Source of the DNA: Clostridia bacterium
GTDB lineage: Bacteria; Bacillota; Clostridia; Oscillospirales; CAG-272
DNA: 64,000 nucleotides
Direction of reading: 5' to 3'
NCBI GenBank assembly: GCA_017482055.1
Contig: JAFUOH010000008.1
Coordinates: 108,135 to 172,134 of the forward strand
Position 1 is the first letter of the stretch. Every line of letters starts with the position of its first letter. Made by a program: the position numbers and the translations under genes. Below the pieces are notes generated by a model, which saw only the letters and a program-made list of their open reading frames with translations, was not told where the DNA came from and made no database searches. Below, one piece after another: positions 1 through 7,469 of this stretch.

Positions 1-1602
1 AGCCATTGCGATCTTATCGTAATATTTCGGGCTGATGAAGGAGAAGGTTTCGCACTCGTAAAGTCCCATTGCGCAAAGGGTGTCGGCACAAAGCAGCTCA
101 AACTTCTGGATAGGAGTGCGACTGCCCGATGTGATGGGCGTTACGAACTTGGTACTCTTGATGGTATCGTAGCCGTAAACGCGAAGTATCTCCTCCGCAA
201 CATCGTTCATGCAGCGAACGTCCGCACGGAAGGACGGAACGGTAAGAGTATCGCCGTCAACATTAAATTCCAGCTTGCGGAGCACATCCTTCATGTATTC
301 TTCGCTCACGTCAAGACCGAGGAAAGCGTTGATGCGCTCTGCTTCAAGCTTCATCTTGTAGGGGGCTTCCTTGCCCTTGTAAACGTCGATGGTGCCGTCA
401 ACAACATCACCTGCGCAAAGCAATGTTACAAGCTCGCAGGCACGGTCAAGCGCGGGCATGGTATTCTCGGGATCCAGTCCCTTTTCAAATCTGCCCGAGG
501 ACTCGGTGCGCATGCCCTGGCTCTTGGCGGTAACACGTACCGAGCTGCCCAGGAAGTTGGCGCTCTCGAATACTACCGTAGCGGTATCGTCCTTGATCTC
601 GGAGTTTGCGCCGCCCATGACGCCCGCAAGCGCAACCGCCTTCTTTTCGTCGGCGATAACAAGATTGGTAGAGTTAAGGGTATGGTCTATATCATCAAGG
701 CTCTTGAAGATCTCGCCGTCTGCGGCGTTTCTTACAATGATCTTGGAGCCGTCAAGGCAGGAATAATCGAACGCGTGCATGGGCTGACCGTATTCGAGCA
801 TTACATAGTTTGTGATATCGACGATATTGTTGATGGGACGCACACCCGATGCGCGCAGTCTCATGCGAAGCCACAGCGGCGAGGGCGCGATCTTAACGTT
901 CTTCACAACGCGCGCTGTGTATCTGGGGCACAGCTCCGCGTTCTGCACATCGACGGACAGATAGTTTTCAATTTTGTCGCCGTCCTTAGCATATGTGACA
1001 ACGGGAGCGACCGGCTTGAACTCGCGGTCAAAGGATACAGCGGTTTCGCGTGCCAGACCCAGTACGGACAGGCAGTCCGGACGGTTTGAGGTGATCTCGA
1101 ACTCGACTACGGTGTCGGTAAGCTTTAATACATCGTGGATATCGTCACCGGGCTTGCAGTCGATACCGTCCATGATGAAGATACCGTCCTCGATAGCGCC
1201 GGGCATATCGTGGGTGGTGAGATTAAGCTCGCTGATAGAGCAGAGCATACCGTTACTCGCAACGCCGCGGAGCTTGCCCGCCTTGATGTTGACACCGCCG
1301 GGAAGCTTGGAGGGAGCCTTTGCCACGGGAACCATGGCACCTGCGAACACATTCTGCGCGCCTGTTACGATTTGTACGGGAGCTTCCTCGCCGATATCTA
1401 TCTGGCAGACCCAGAGGTGATCGGAGTCGGGATGGCGCTCAAGCGAAATAACCTTGCCCGCAACGACATTTTCGATGTCCTCACCGAGAATTTCAAAGCC
1501 CTCGACCTTGGAGCCCGTAGCGGTCAGTCGGTCGCAGTATTCCTTGGGCGAGATACCGTCAAGGCTGACGTAATCTTTTGCCCAGTTAAGTGATAAATTC
1601 AT
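1..1602 (-). CDS. pheT: Phenylalanyl-tRNA synthetase beta subunit, partial (3' end outside window)
   Basis: Beta chain of the alpha2beta2 PheRS that charges tRNA-Phe in the cytoplasm. The first 534 codons are present, against about 800 for the family, and the gene runs off the left edge. The start is the ATG at 1602 (MNLSLNWAKDYV). The tRNA-binding OB-fold follows at about residues 40-150 (motif HPDSDHLWVCQIDIG), then the B3/B4 region (about 200-360, with IVDITNYVMLEYGQPMHAFD) and the beginning of B5 (about 400 on). It is the last gene seen of the T-box operon that starts at about 4320, but two unrelated genes separate it from pheS, which is unusual. It starts 26 bases after the MBL gene, so co-transcription and shared tRNA-Phe control are inferred. 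Identity is very secure. Confidence 0.96.
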   Translation of the reverse strand, partial: MNLSLNWAKDYVSLDGISPKEYCDRLTATGSKVEGFEILGEDIENVVAGKVISLERHPDSDHLWVCQIDIGEEAPVQIVTGAQNVFAGAMVPVAKAPSKLPGGVNIKAGKLRGVASNGMLCSISELNLTTHDMPGAIEDGIFIMDGIDCKPGDDIHDVLKLTDTVVEFEITSNRPDCLSVLGLARETAVSFDREFKPVAPVVTYAKDGDKIENYLSVDVQNAELCPRYTARVVKNVKIAPSPLWLRMRLRASGVRPINNIVDITNYVMLEYGQPMHAFDYSCLDGSKIIVRNAADGEIFKSLDDIDHTLNSTNLVIADEKKAVALAGVMGGANSEIKDDTATVVFESANFLGSSVRVTAKSQGMRTESSGRFEKGLDPENTMPALDRACELVTLLCAGDVVDGTIDVYKGKEAPYKMKLEAERINAFLGLDVSEEYMKDVLRKLEFNVDGDTLTVPSFRADVRCMNDVAEEILRVYGYDTIKSTKFVTPITSGSRTPIQKFELLCADTLCAMGLYECETFSFISPKYYDKIAMA

Positions 1603-1628
1603 ATTTATTATCCTTTCGTGTTTATTCG

Positions 1629-2402
1629 TTAAAGTATGATGGTGTCGCCGTCATTACAGAGGCGGTAATTGCCGCACCAAGCGTCGCGTATCAGCTTATC
1701 CGAGCCCACCGGATCGTAAAGTATATCTCTGCCGTGGTGCAGATACGCAAGGTATCCCACTTTGTAACCGTTTTCGCACAGATATTTCGGCATCGCGTCG
1801 GGCTTGTGGTGACCCGTCTCGCAAAGCAGCATATCACAGCCGTCCGCGAGAAATTCCGCGATATCCGCAGATTCCTTTATATCGCCCGTAAAGATAACGG
1901 TCTTGTTTTCGCATACGATGCGGTAGGAGTAGGAGCGCCACGGTTCTGCCGAGCCGAGATGACGGTTGTGAAGCGCTTCGACCTTCAAATATCCGTCGTC
2001 GAACACAACGCCGTCCGACACCTCGTGAGCGTTTACGGTGATTTTGTCAAACAATTCCTTCTCGATCGTATCGAGAGTGTTTTTCATGCTGTTCCACTTT
2101 TCGATATCGGGTACGAACAGCTCGACGGAAAGCTCATCTGTAAGCTTTTTATACCATTTCACCTTGGTGGGAGTCCACAAAAGATCGGGAAGTCCCCAAA
2201 GGTGGTCACAATGCATATGGGAGATGAAGATCGCACGCATTTTTGTGAGATCAAGCCCCATATTGTGCGCCGTGTGGGCACAGCCCCCGCCTGCGTCGAA
2301 AATATACAGACCTCCGTCGGATGCTTCCACAGCCCAGGATGTGTGGTGACGTCCGGGCATGGGCTCGGTACCCGCACAGGTACCGAAAATATGCATTTTC
2401 AT
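1629..2402 (-). CDS. MBL-fold metallo-hydrolase (RNase Z/PhnP-like)
   Basis: 257-residue single-domain metallo-beta-lactamase-fold protein, cytoplasmic (no signal peptide). The dinuclear metal motif HxHxDH is visible as HMHCDH at about residue 62, followed by later metal ligands in FTGDI and a histidine in LHHGRD. The N-terminus (GTCAGTEPMPGRHHTSW) resembles the RNase Z / PhnP phosphodiesterase branch, so a phosphodiester substrate (RNA or cyclic nucleotide) is likely, but it cannot be named from sequence. Its start overlaps the stop of the kinase gene by 4 bases (ATGA type), so the two are translationally coupled. It sits between pheS and pheT in the T-box operon. The family call is firm and the substrate is unknown. 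Confidence 0.85.
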   Translation of the reverse strand: MKMHIFGTCAGTEPMPGRHHTSWAVEASDGGLYIFDAGGGCAHTAHNMGLDLTKMRAIFISHMHCDHLWGLPDLLWTPTKVKWYKKLTDELSVELFVPDIEKWNSMKNTLDTIEKELFDKITVNAHEVSDGVVFDDGYLKVEALHNRHLGSAEPWRSYSYRIVCENKTVIFTGDIKESADIAEFLADGCDMLLCETGHHKPDAMPKYLCENGYKVGYLAYLHHGRDILYDPVGSDKLIRDAWCGNYRLCNDGDTIIL

Positions 2403-2953
2403 CTGCCCCTCGCCTCCGTATACGCCGTGATGATATCACAGCTTTTTGTTAGCTCCGCCGCACCGTTAAGCACCATATCCGCGTACCACCGCGACGGCTC
2501 GACGAACTCGTTGTGACGGTAGCGCACGGTGTCAAGATAGCGTATCGCCACCTCGTCCATGGTCTGTCCCCGATCACGCATGAATCGCTTGATGCGGCGG
2601 AACATGCGCTCGTCGCTCATAAGATCGACGAATATTTTGAGATCGAGCTTATTTCGTATTTCATCAAGATGGAGTATCATCAAGCCCTCAACAATGACCA
2701 CATCCGCATCGGACGCGCGTGCCGTGTCGAGTGCCGCATAAAGCTCGTCGAGCTTTACCGCATCGGGATGATTGTTTTCGGGATATTCCACGCCCGTAAA
2801 AGGCGCGATGACTGTGGGCACGGGATTTTTAAAGTAGGTATCCATGTGGATCGCAATGACCCGCTTGCCCATCTCGGTATATCTTGCTTCCAGTGCGTTT
2901 GTGAGGGTGGTCTTGCCCGAGCAGGAGCCGCCCGCAATACCTATAGTAAACAT
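2399..2953 (-). CDS. Uridine kinase-like P-loop phosphotransferase
   Basis: 184-residue P-loop kinase of the uridine/phosphoribulokinase group. It has a Walker A at residues 6-17 (GIAGGSCSGKTT), the substrate-side motif HMDTYFKNP, the hydrophobic strand VVIVEGLMILH, and a lid-like arginine-rich stretch (RRIKRFMRDRGQ). It is somewhat shorter than classical Udk (about 205-215 residues), so the substrate may be a different nucleoside or small hydroxyl compound. It starts 3 bases after the pheS stop and overlaps the following MBL gene by 4 bases, which places it firmly inside the pheS-pheT operon. A link between a nucleoside kinase and tRNA-Phe starvation is not an established theme. The family call is secure; the true substrate is inferred only. 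Confidence 0.8.
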   Translation of the reverse strand: MFTIGIAGGSCSGKTTLTNALEARYTEMGKRVIAIHMDTYFKNPVPTVIAPFTGVEYPENNHPDAVKLDELYAALDTARASDADVVIVEGLMILHLDEIRNKLDLKIFVDLMSDERMFRRIKRFMRDRGQTMDEVAIRYLDTVRYRHNEFVEPSRWYADMVLNGAAELTKSCDIITAYTEARGR

Positions 2954-2956
2954 GGC

Positions 2957-3970
2957 TTAGAACTGGTCGAGGAAGCGCACATCGTTCTCGTAGAGGTAGC
3001 GCATATCGTCAATGCCGTATTTTATCATGGTGATACGCTCAACGCCCATACCGAATGCGAAGCCGCTGTATTCGTCGGGATCGATGTTGCAGCCGCGGAG
3101 CACGTTGGGATGCACCATGCCTGCGCCGAGGATCTCGATCCAGCCCTCACCCTTGCAGAGCTTACAGCCCTTGCCGCCGCAGACAAAGCAGGAAACATCG
3201 ACCTCAGCCGACGGTTCGGTGAACGGGAAATGATGAGGTCTGAAGCGGATCTGTGTCTGCTCGCCGAACATGGTCTTTGCAAAGGTTTCAAGGGTACCCT
3301 TAAGGTCGCCCATGGTGATGCCCTTATCGACTACCAGACCTTCAAGCTGATGGAACAGCGGAGAGTGGGAAGCGTCAACCGCGTCGGAGCGGTAAACACG
3401 ACCGGGGGAGATGATGCGTATCGGAGGTCTCTGCTTTTCCATGGTGCGGACCTGTACCGGAGAGGTTTGCGAACGGAGCAGGATGTTATCGGTGATATAG
3501 AAGGTATCCTGAGTGTCGCGTGCGGGATGATTTTCGGGAATGTTCAGCGCCTGGAAGTTATAGTAGTCGTACTCAACCTCGGGACCTTCCACAATGGAGA
3601 AGCCCATACCGATGAAGATATCCTCCATATCCTTCTGGACCTGTGCCAGCGGATGGCGCTTACCTACAGCGGGAGCTTTTCCGGGCATGGTGACATCAAG
3701 GCGCTCGTCAAGGAGCTTCTTTGCAAGCGCCGCAGTCTTTTGTGCCTCTGCCTTTTCGGCAATAGCTTTTTCGATGTACTCGCGCACCTCATTTGCAAGC
3801 GCACCGATAACGGGACGCTCCTCTGCGGTGAGTCCGCCCATACCGCGAAGCACTGCGGTGAGCTCACCCTTTTTTCCGAGGAAGCGTATTCTGAGCGCTT
3901 CGAGGTCGGCTTCGGGAGCCGCAAGCTCGGCGACCGCCGCCTGCCTAATCTGTTCAAGTTTTTCTTTCAT
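2957..3970 (-). CDS. pheS: Phenylalanyl-tRNA synthetase alpha subunit
   Basis: Catalytic alpha chain of PheRS, 337 residues. The start is the ATG at 3970 ([13 protein letters not shown]), because an AAAGGA ribosome binding site lies just upstream; the reading frame stays open to 4072, but that stretch is T-box leader. Visible parts are an N-terminal coiled coil (about 1-85), class II motif 2 ([22 protein letters not shown]), the cysteine-rich [14 protein letters not shown] segment usual in bacterial PheS, and motif 3 near the C-terminus ([17 protein letters not shown]). It is the first gene of the operon and is preceded by a T-box antitermination leader. It is full length with no damage. Confidence is very high. 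Confidence 0.97.
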   Translation of the reverse strand: MKEKLEQIRQAAVAELAAPEADLEALRIRFLGKKGELTAVLRGMGGLTAEERPVIGALANEVREYIEKAIAEKAEAQKTAALAKKLLDERLDVTMPGKAPAVGKRHPLAQVQKDMEDIFIGMGFSIVEGPEVEYDYYNFQALNIPENHPARDTQDTFYITDNILLRSQTSPVQVRTMEKQRPPIRIISPGRVYRSDAVDASHSPLFHQLEGLVVDKGITMGDLKGTLETFAKTMFGEQTQIRFRPHHFPFTEPSAEVDVSCFVCGGKGCKLCKGEGWIEILGAGMVHPNVLRGCNIDPDEYSGFAFGMGVERITMIKYGIDDMRYLYENDVRFLDQF

Positions 3971-4320
3971 GTTTGGAATCCTTTCTGTAAAACAAATGAT
4001 ATCAAGAGGCGTCCGCGACAAAAAAGCCGCCTCGCCCTTGAGAAAATCAAGGACGAAGCGGCATATTTTCATATGCGTTTCCGCGGTACCACCTTATTTT
4101 ATTGCCTGTGACCAAGCAATACACTCGGCGACTCTTTAACGGGAGTCAGTCGTTGACGGCTACACGCGGTGCTGTCTCAGCTCGAAACACACCTTTCCCC
4201 GTCACAGCTCGTGAGCGAAACGCCATACCGACAGGGACGAGACCGCTCACAGCCATGCCAAAGCAAGGCGGTCATCTCTGAGCATCCGAAAACGCGGCAG
4301 GCAAACTCCATCATCGCATT
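3971..4320 (-). ncRNA. T-box tRNA-sensing leader of pheS
   Basis: Leader of about 350 nt upstream of pheS. The diagnostic T-box antiterminator sequence GGTGGTACCGCGG is at 4081-4093 on the minus strand. Its UGGU bulge would pair with an ACCA tRNA 3' end, as expected for a tRNA-Phe discriminator A. Downstream, a long GC-rich hairpin (4026-4062) is followed by six T on the minus strand (4020-4025), forming the competing terminator. Established T-box logic is that uncharged tRNA stabilises the antiterminator and lets transcription continue into pheS. The specifier codon was not assigned with certainty; the sensed tRNA-Phe is inferred from the downstream gene. Confidence 0.93.
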
Positions 4321-4326
4321 TATATC

Positions 4327-4355
4327 AGTATAACATATATTTTTAAAAAAAGCAA
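4327..4355 (-). promoter_or_regulatory. Sigma-A promoter of the T-box/pheS operon
   Basis: On the minus strand TTGCTT (4350-4355), 17-base spacer, TATACT (4327-4332). Transcription would start near 4320, just before the T-box stem I region. Confidence 0.7.
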
Positions 4356-4437
4356 GAGGTTACGGGAATTTTCTCCGAAATAATTTGCGCCAAATACGAT
4401 TCAACGAGCTGTTGAGCGAAAGACAATATATCTGCAA

Positions 4438-4466
4438 TTGATTTTTACGGACTTTTATGCTAAAAT
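4438..4466 (+). promoter_or_regulatory. Sigma-A promoter of XRE regulator gene
   Basis: TTGATT (4438-4443), 17-base spacer, TAAAAT (4461-4466), 40 bases before the ATG at 4506 and its GAGGTGAC ribosome binding site. Confidence 0.65.
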
Positions 4467-4505
4467 AGTATCACACCGGTGAAAACAAAGATGAGGTGAC
4501 AAGCA

Positions 4506-5636
4506 ATGAAAGTGAAGATCGGAGAACGCATACGCGACCTGCGCTGCGAAAGAGCCTGTACGCAGGAACAGCTTGCCAAGGCCATTGGAATAAGCGCACA
4601 GGCAGTCAGCCGTTGGGAGGCTATGACCGGCTATCCCGATATCGAGTATATTCCCGCCATCGCCGACTATTTCGGCATCAGCATCGACGAGCTGTTCGGC
4701 TACACAGACACACGTGCCGCGCAGCGTGATAAACGGATACGCGAGCTTGAAAATACGGCAAAGGATATGATACTTGACCCCGAAAAAGCAGAGGAATGCG
4801 TCGCACTGCTGCACGAGGGTATATCCGAGTTTCCGTCAAGCGATGAACTTTGGCTGCAGCTTGCAGGTGGGCTGGCAACACTCGGAGCAAAAGCAATAGA
4901 CACTGCACGCCTCAAAAAGGACGACGGTGTATATGTAAAGCTCGACAGCGAATATATGGCTTCCGAGCCGCAGCTCAACGAAGCTCGGATCATACTCGAA
5001 CGTCTGGTTAACAAGAAAACCTCAGGCGCTATCCATAATGCGGCGCTGTTTTCGCTGATGAACCTTTATTCGCTTGTCGGCGCCGAGGATAGGTCGTTAA
5101 AGCTCGCAAGCTCTCAACCGCCGATCATTGTCTCCCGTGAAGTTCTGCTTGCACAATACGGTGACGGCGAGGAACGTGATCGACTTCAAGGCGAAGCGCT
5201 GCTTGAACTCGCAGACAGATATGTCACCCTTGCCAATATGTCGATGCTGACAAAGAAGCCGTTTGACGGTTGGGAACATTGCTTTAAGCACACCGTCGCT
5301 ATGCTTGAGGGATTGTTCCCCGACGGCAAGTGCGGCAAATACCATTTTACACTGCGCATGCTGTATTTTTCCGGTGCCGCATATTCGCACGAAGCGAGGA
5401 ATCATGAGCTGGCAAAAGAGCTTTTTGCCAAAGGCATAGAGCACTCTGAAAAATATGCCGCGCTTACGGACACCGGTGAATACCGCTACACCGCGCCGCT
5501 TGTTTCCAAGGTCGTACACGACACAAGTAAATGGGTAAAGATTCCGCAAGACCAATTAGGTGAATGGGCAGACAAATTTCCGTCCGAGTTTACGACGGCG
5601 ATACGCGCCGACAAAAGGTTTGATGGGAAATTATAA
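4506..5636 (+). CDS. XRE-family HTH regulator with long helical C-terminal domain
   Basis: 376-residue cytoplasmic regulator. An N-terminal Cro/CI HTH (about residues 5-60) has QEQLAKAIGISAQAVSRWE as the recognition segment and IADYFGISIDELFGY after it. The remaining 300 residues are predominantly helical and TPR-like in look (repeated short amphipathic helices, for example the FPSSDELWLQLAGGLATLG segment), a common build in Clostridia where the tail senses a peptide or partner protein. The target and ligand are unknown. The start is set by GAGGTGAC six bases upstream. It is a single-gene unit with its own promoter and terminator, convergent with the next gene. The regulator assignment is firm, the function is not. 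Confidence 0.85.
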   Translation: MKVKIGERIRDLRCERACTQEQLAKAIGISAQAVSRWEAMTGYPDIEYIPAIADYFGISIDELFGYTDTRAAQRDKRIRELENTAKDMILDPEKAEECVALLHEGISEFPSSDELWLQLAGGLATLGAKAIDTARLKKDDGVYVKLDSEYMASEPQLNEARIILERLVNKKTSGAIHNAALFSLMNLYSLVGAEDRSLKLASSQPPIIVSREVLLAQYGDGEERDRLQGEALLELADRYVTLANMSMLTKKPFDGWEHCFKHTVAMLEGLFPDGKCGKYHFTLRMLYFSGAAYSHEARNHELAKELFAKGIEHSEKYAALTDTGEYRYTAPLVSKVVHDTSKWVKIPQDQLGEWADKFPSEFTTAIRADKRFDGKL

Positions 5637-5637
5637 A

Positions 5638-5673
5638 CAATACGCTCCGACACAGTCGCGTCGGAGCGTATTG
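5638..5673. terminator. Bidirectional terminator between convergent genes
   Basis: Perfect 14-bp stem (5638-5651 with 5660-5673) and 8-base loop, placed directly after the stop at 5636 and before the convergent stop at 5686. Only short A/T runs flank it. Confidence 0.75.
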
Positions 5674-5685
5674 TAATATCCAAAT

Positions 5686-6237
5686 TTATCTCCCCCATCC
5701 CCCGAACATCGCTGTTCCCGCGAGCTGACCGACAGCGACAAGTCCGAGCTGAACCGTCAGCTGTATCGTCCAAAACAGACGCTTCGGATAGTCGGCATAG
5801 GAAAGTTCATCGTATATCGCCCCCATTGGCAAAGCGTTCAGCACGATTATCGGGAACACCGTGATAAAGAACACCGCCCAAACCGTTATGGGGATAAGCG
5901 AAAATACAAGCACCACAAAATAGAGCGGCGCACAGATCATCAGCGATATCGCAGTAAGCCGCGTAAGCCTCGATATCCGCCGAGCTTTGAAAAGTGACAA
6001 GCCCAGCATCGGAAGCGCGGCACATTGAGCATAAAACAGCACGAACAGGAACGCCGCCGCTATGCCCTTTATCTTCGCCGCATCATCATCGAAAACCAGC
6101 TTATAAAAGCAGACGAGCGTAACGGAAAGCATTATGACGCGCAAAATCAGCTGTGCCGCAATGCCGATTATTTTATTTCGCTTGATACGCGCCTTATAGC
6201 GGCGCACCTGCTCAGCATGACTCGGTACATGTGCCAT
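5686..6237 (-). CDS. Small polytopic membrane protein, unknown function
   Basis: 183-residue protein with four predicted membrane helices (about residues 22-46, 56-76, 92-118 and 122-142) after a basic N-terminus (HAEQVRRYKARIKRNK). No enzyme or transporter motif is visible and I do not recognise the family. The start at 6237 follows GGAGGCAG, a good ribosome binding site. It stands alone between a convergent XRE regulator gene and the 3' end of the next minus-strand gene (6326-7438). The C-terminal tail ends in a glycine-rich stretch (GTAMFGGWGR). A membrane location is well supported; no role can be inferred from the neighbours. Confidence 0.7.
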   Translation of the reverse strand: MAHVPSHAEQVRRYKARIKRNKIIGIAAQLILRVIMLSVTLVCFYKLVFDDDAAKIKGIAAAFLFVLFYAQCAALPMLGLSLFKARRISRLTRLTAISLMICAPLYFVVLVFSLIPITVWAVFFITVFPIIVLNALPMGAIYDELSYADYPKRLFWTIQLTVQLGLVAVGQLAGTAMFGGWGR

Positions 6238-6325
6238 AATCTGCCTCCTTGCAATCGGGCGTTTGTTATATAGACACTTTTAAAACGGAAAAGGTTGGGT
6301 GGAGCGTGAAATGTTCACAAACTGT

Positions 6326-7438
6326 TTACTCAAAGTATATCTTTGTGCGCCACAAAGAGTTATCACTGCCGTATTTCTCACAGCCTACGGGCTGCATCCA
6401 CTCACCGACGGTGATCCAGGCTTCCTTGTCGGATACGTCCGTAACAAAGAAGTTGCCGAGTCTCGCGCCAAGCTCGGGCACTACCACAATCTCCTCGTCG
6501 CGGATAAGGCACTGCCTGTCCTCGTCAAAGCGGGTCATGAACAGCGGCGCACGGTGACGGAACACGTGGTCATTGTGGGCACCCTTGCGGTTGTATACTA
6601 AGAACAGCCCGTCGGGGTGGCGTACCCAGCGCTGCATGGTGTTGTAATTCTCCAATATCGCCCCATCGTCCCACACATAGGGACGAGGCGCGTCGAAGTG
6701 GTAGCCGTCGTCGCTGACTGCGAACATGCCGACTGCATCTGTACGAAGTGCAAGGTAGTATTTACCGTTAAGATATGTCATGGACGGCTCGTACACGCCG
6801 CGTTTGTGCTCGGGACCGACGCTGACCGGTTCGCCGACCTTAACGATAACAAGATGATCACCTTCAAGTGCATAGCGAATGGACACAACTCTCGCCTGCT
6901 TATGTGTCTGAGCGGTATAGTAGAAGGTCAGCATCATATCGCCGTTGTCCAATTCGAAGTGCTGACCGAAGGGTTCGGCAGTTACATATTCGAACGGGAA
7001 CGGAATAGGCGTTAAGCTTGGCTCTCTCTGCATGGTCTCGGGGTTGAAGAACGAAAGGTAAGGGTCACCCGGTGCAATGCCGTTTATAAGCACGGGATGC
7101 TTGTCATTCTCGTAGCTTATGCTCTTACCGAACATCAGCCATTTATCGTGATGCTTATTGTAGAAGAGGTAACCACCGCCCATTTTGGTGCGAACGCCGT
7201 TTTCTTCCTTTTCGATTCCCTTAAACGGCACCGCCTCGCCGAAGGTCTTGCCGCCGTCGGTGCTCTTTCGCACATACGAGCCCACGCCCACGTCACTGCC
7301 CGAAAGCAGCAGCATACCGTATGATAAAAATGCGGTATCCTTGCCGTCATAGGTGATGTGAGGACAGTTTTTGCAGGTCTTGCCGTCAAATCCGGGATAC
7401 ATACGCTCACGCGTGTAAGTGAATTTGATGGGTTTCAT
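6326..7438 (-). CDS. Sialidase-like (BNR/Asp-box) glycosidase-fold protein
   Basis: 370 residues, no signal peptide. It shows the beta-propeller character of sialidase-family proteins: one clear Asp-box at about residue 62 (STDGGKTFGE), repeated short beta-strand blocks with aromatic ends, and a typical last-blade segment (ARLGNFFVTDVSDKEAWITV). The lack of a signal peptide suggests action on imported sugars or released oligosaccharides, not on mucin outside the cell. Catalytic residues of GH33 cannot be placed confidently, so the exact activity (sialidase, or another propeller glycosidase or phosphorylase such as GH43/GH130-like) is open. The start is supported by GGAG upstream. No operon partner is evident. 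Confidence 0.65.
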   Translation of the reverse strand: MKPIKFTYTRERMYPGFDGKTCKNCPHITYDGKDTAFLSYGMLLLSGSDVGVGSYVRKSTDGGKTFGEAVPFKGIEKEENGVRTKMGGGYLFYNKHHDKWLMFGKSISYENDKHPVLINGIAPGDPYLSFFNPETMQREPSLTPIPFPFEYVTAEPFGQHFELDNGDMMLTFYYTAQTHKQARVVSIRYALEGDHLVIVKVGEPVSVGPEHKRGVYEPSMTYLNGKYYLALRTDAVGMFAVSDDGYHFDAPRPYVWDDGAILENYNTMQRWVRHPDGLFLVYNRKGAHNDHVFRHRAPLFMTRFDEDRQCLIRDEEIVVVPELGARLGNFFVTDVSDKEAWITVGEWMQPVGCEKYGSDNSLWRTKIYFE

Positions 7439-7469
7439 GTTAATACTCCTTTCAAAATCATGCTTTTAT

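Noticed and set aside
2513-4111. 532-codon open frame on the plus strand across pheS, its neighbour and the T-box
   Set aside because: It is antisense to well-recognised genes and to a structured leader, has no ribosome binding site and no family features; it arises from codon bias.
4100-4320. Candidate TTC specifier codons in the T-box stem I
   Set aside because: Several TTC triplets occur and the stem I fold could not be fixed by eye, so none was assigned.
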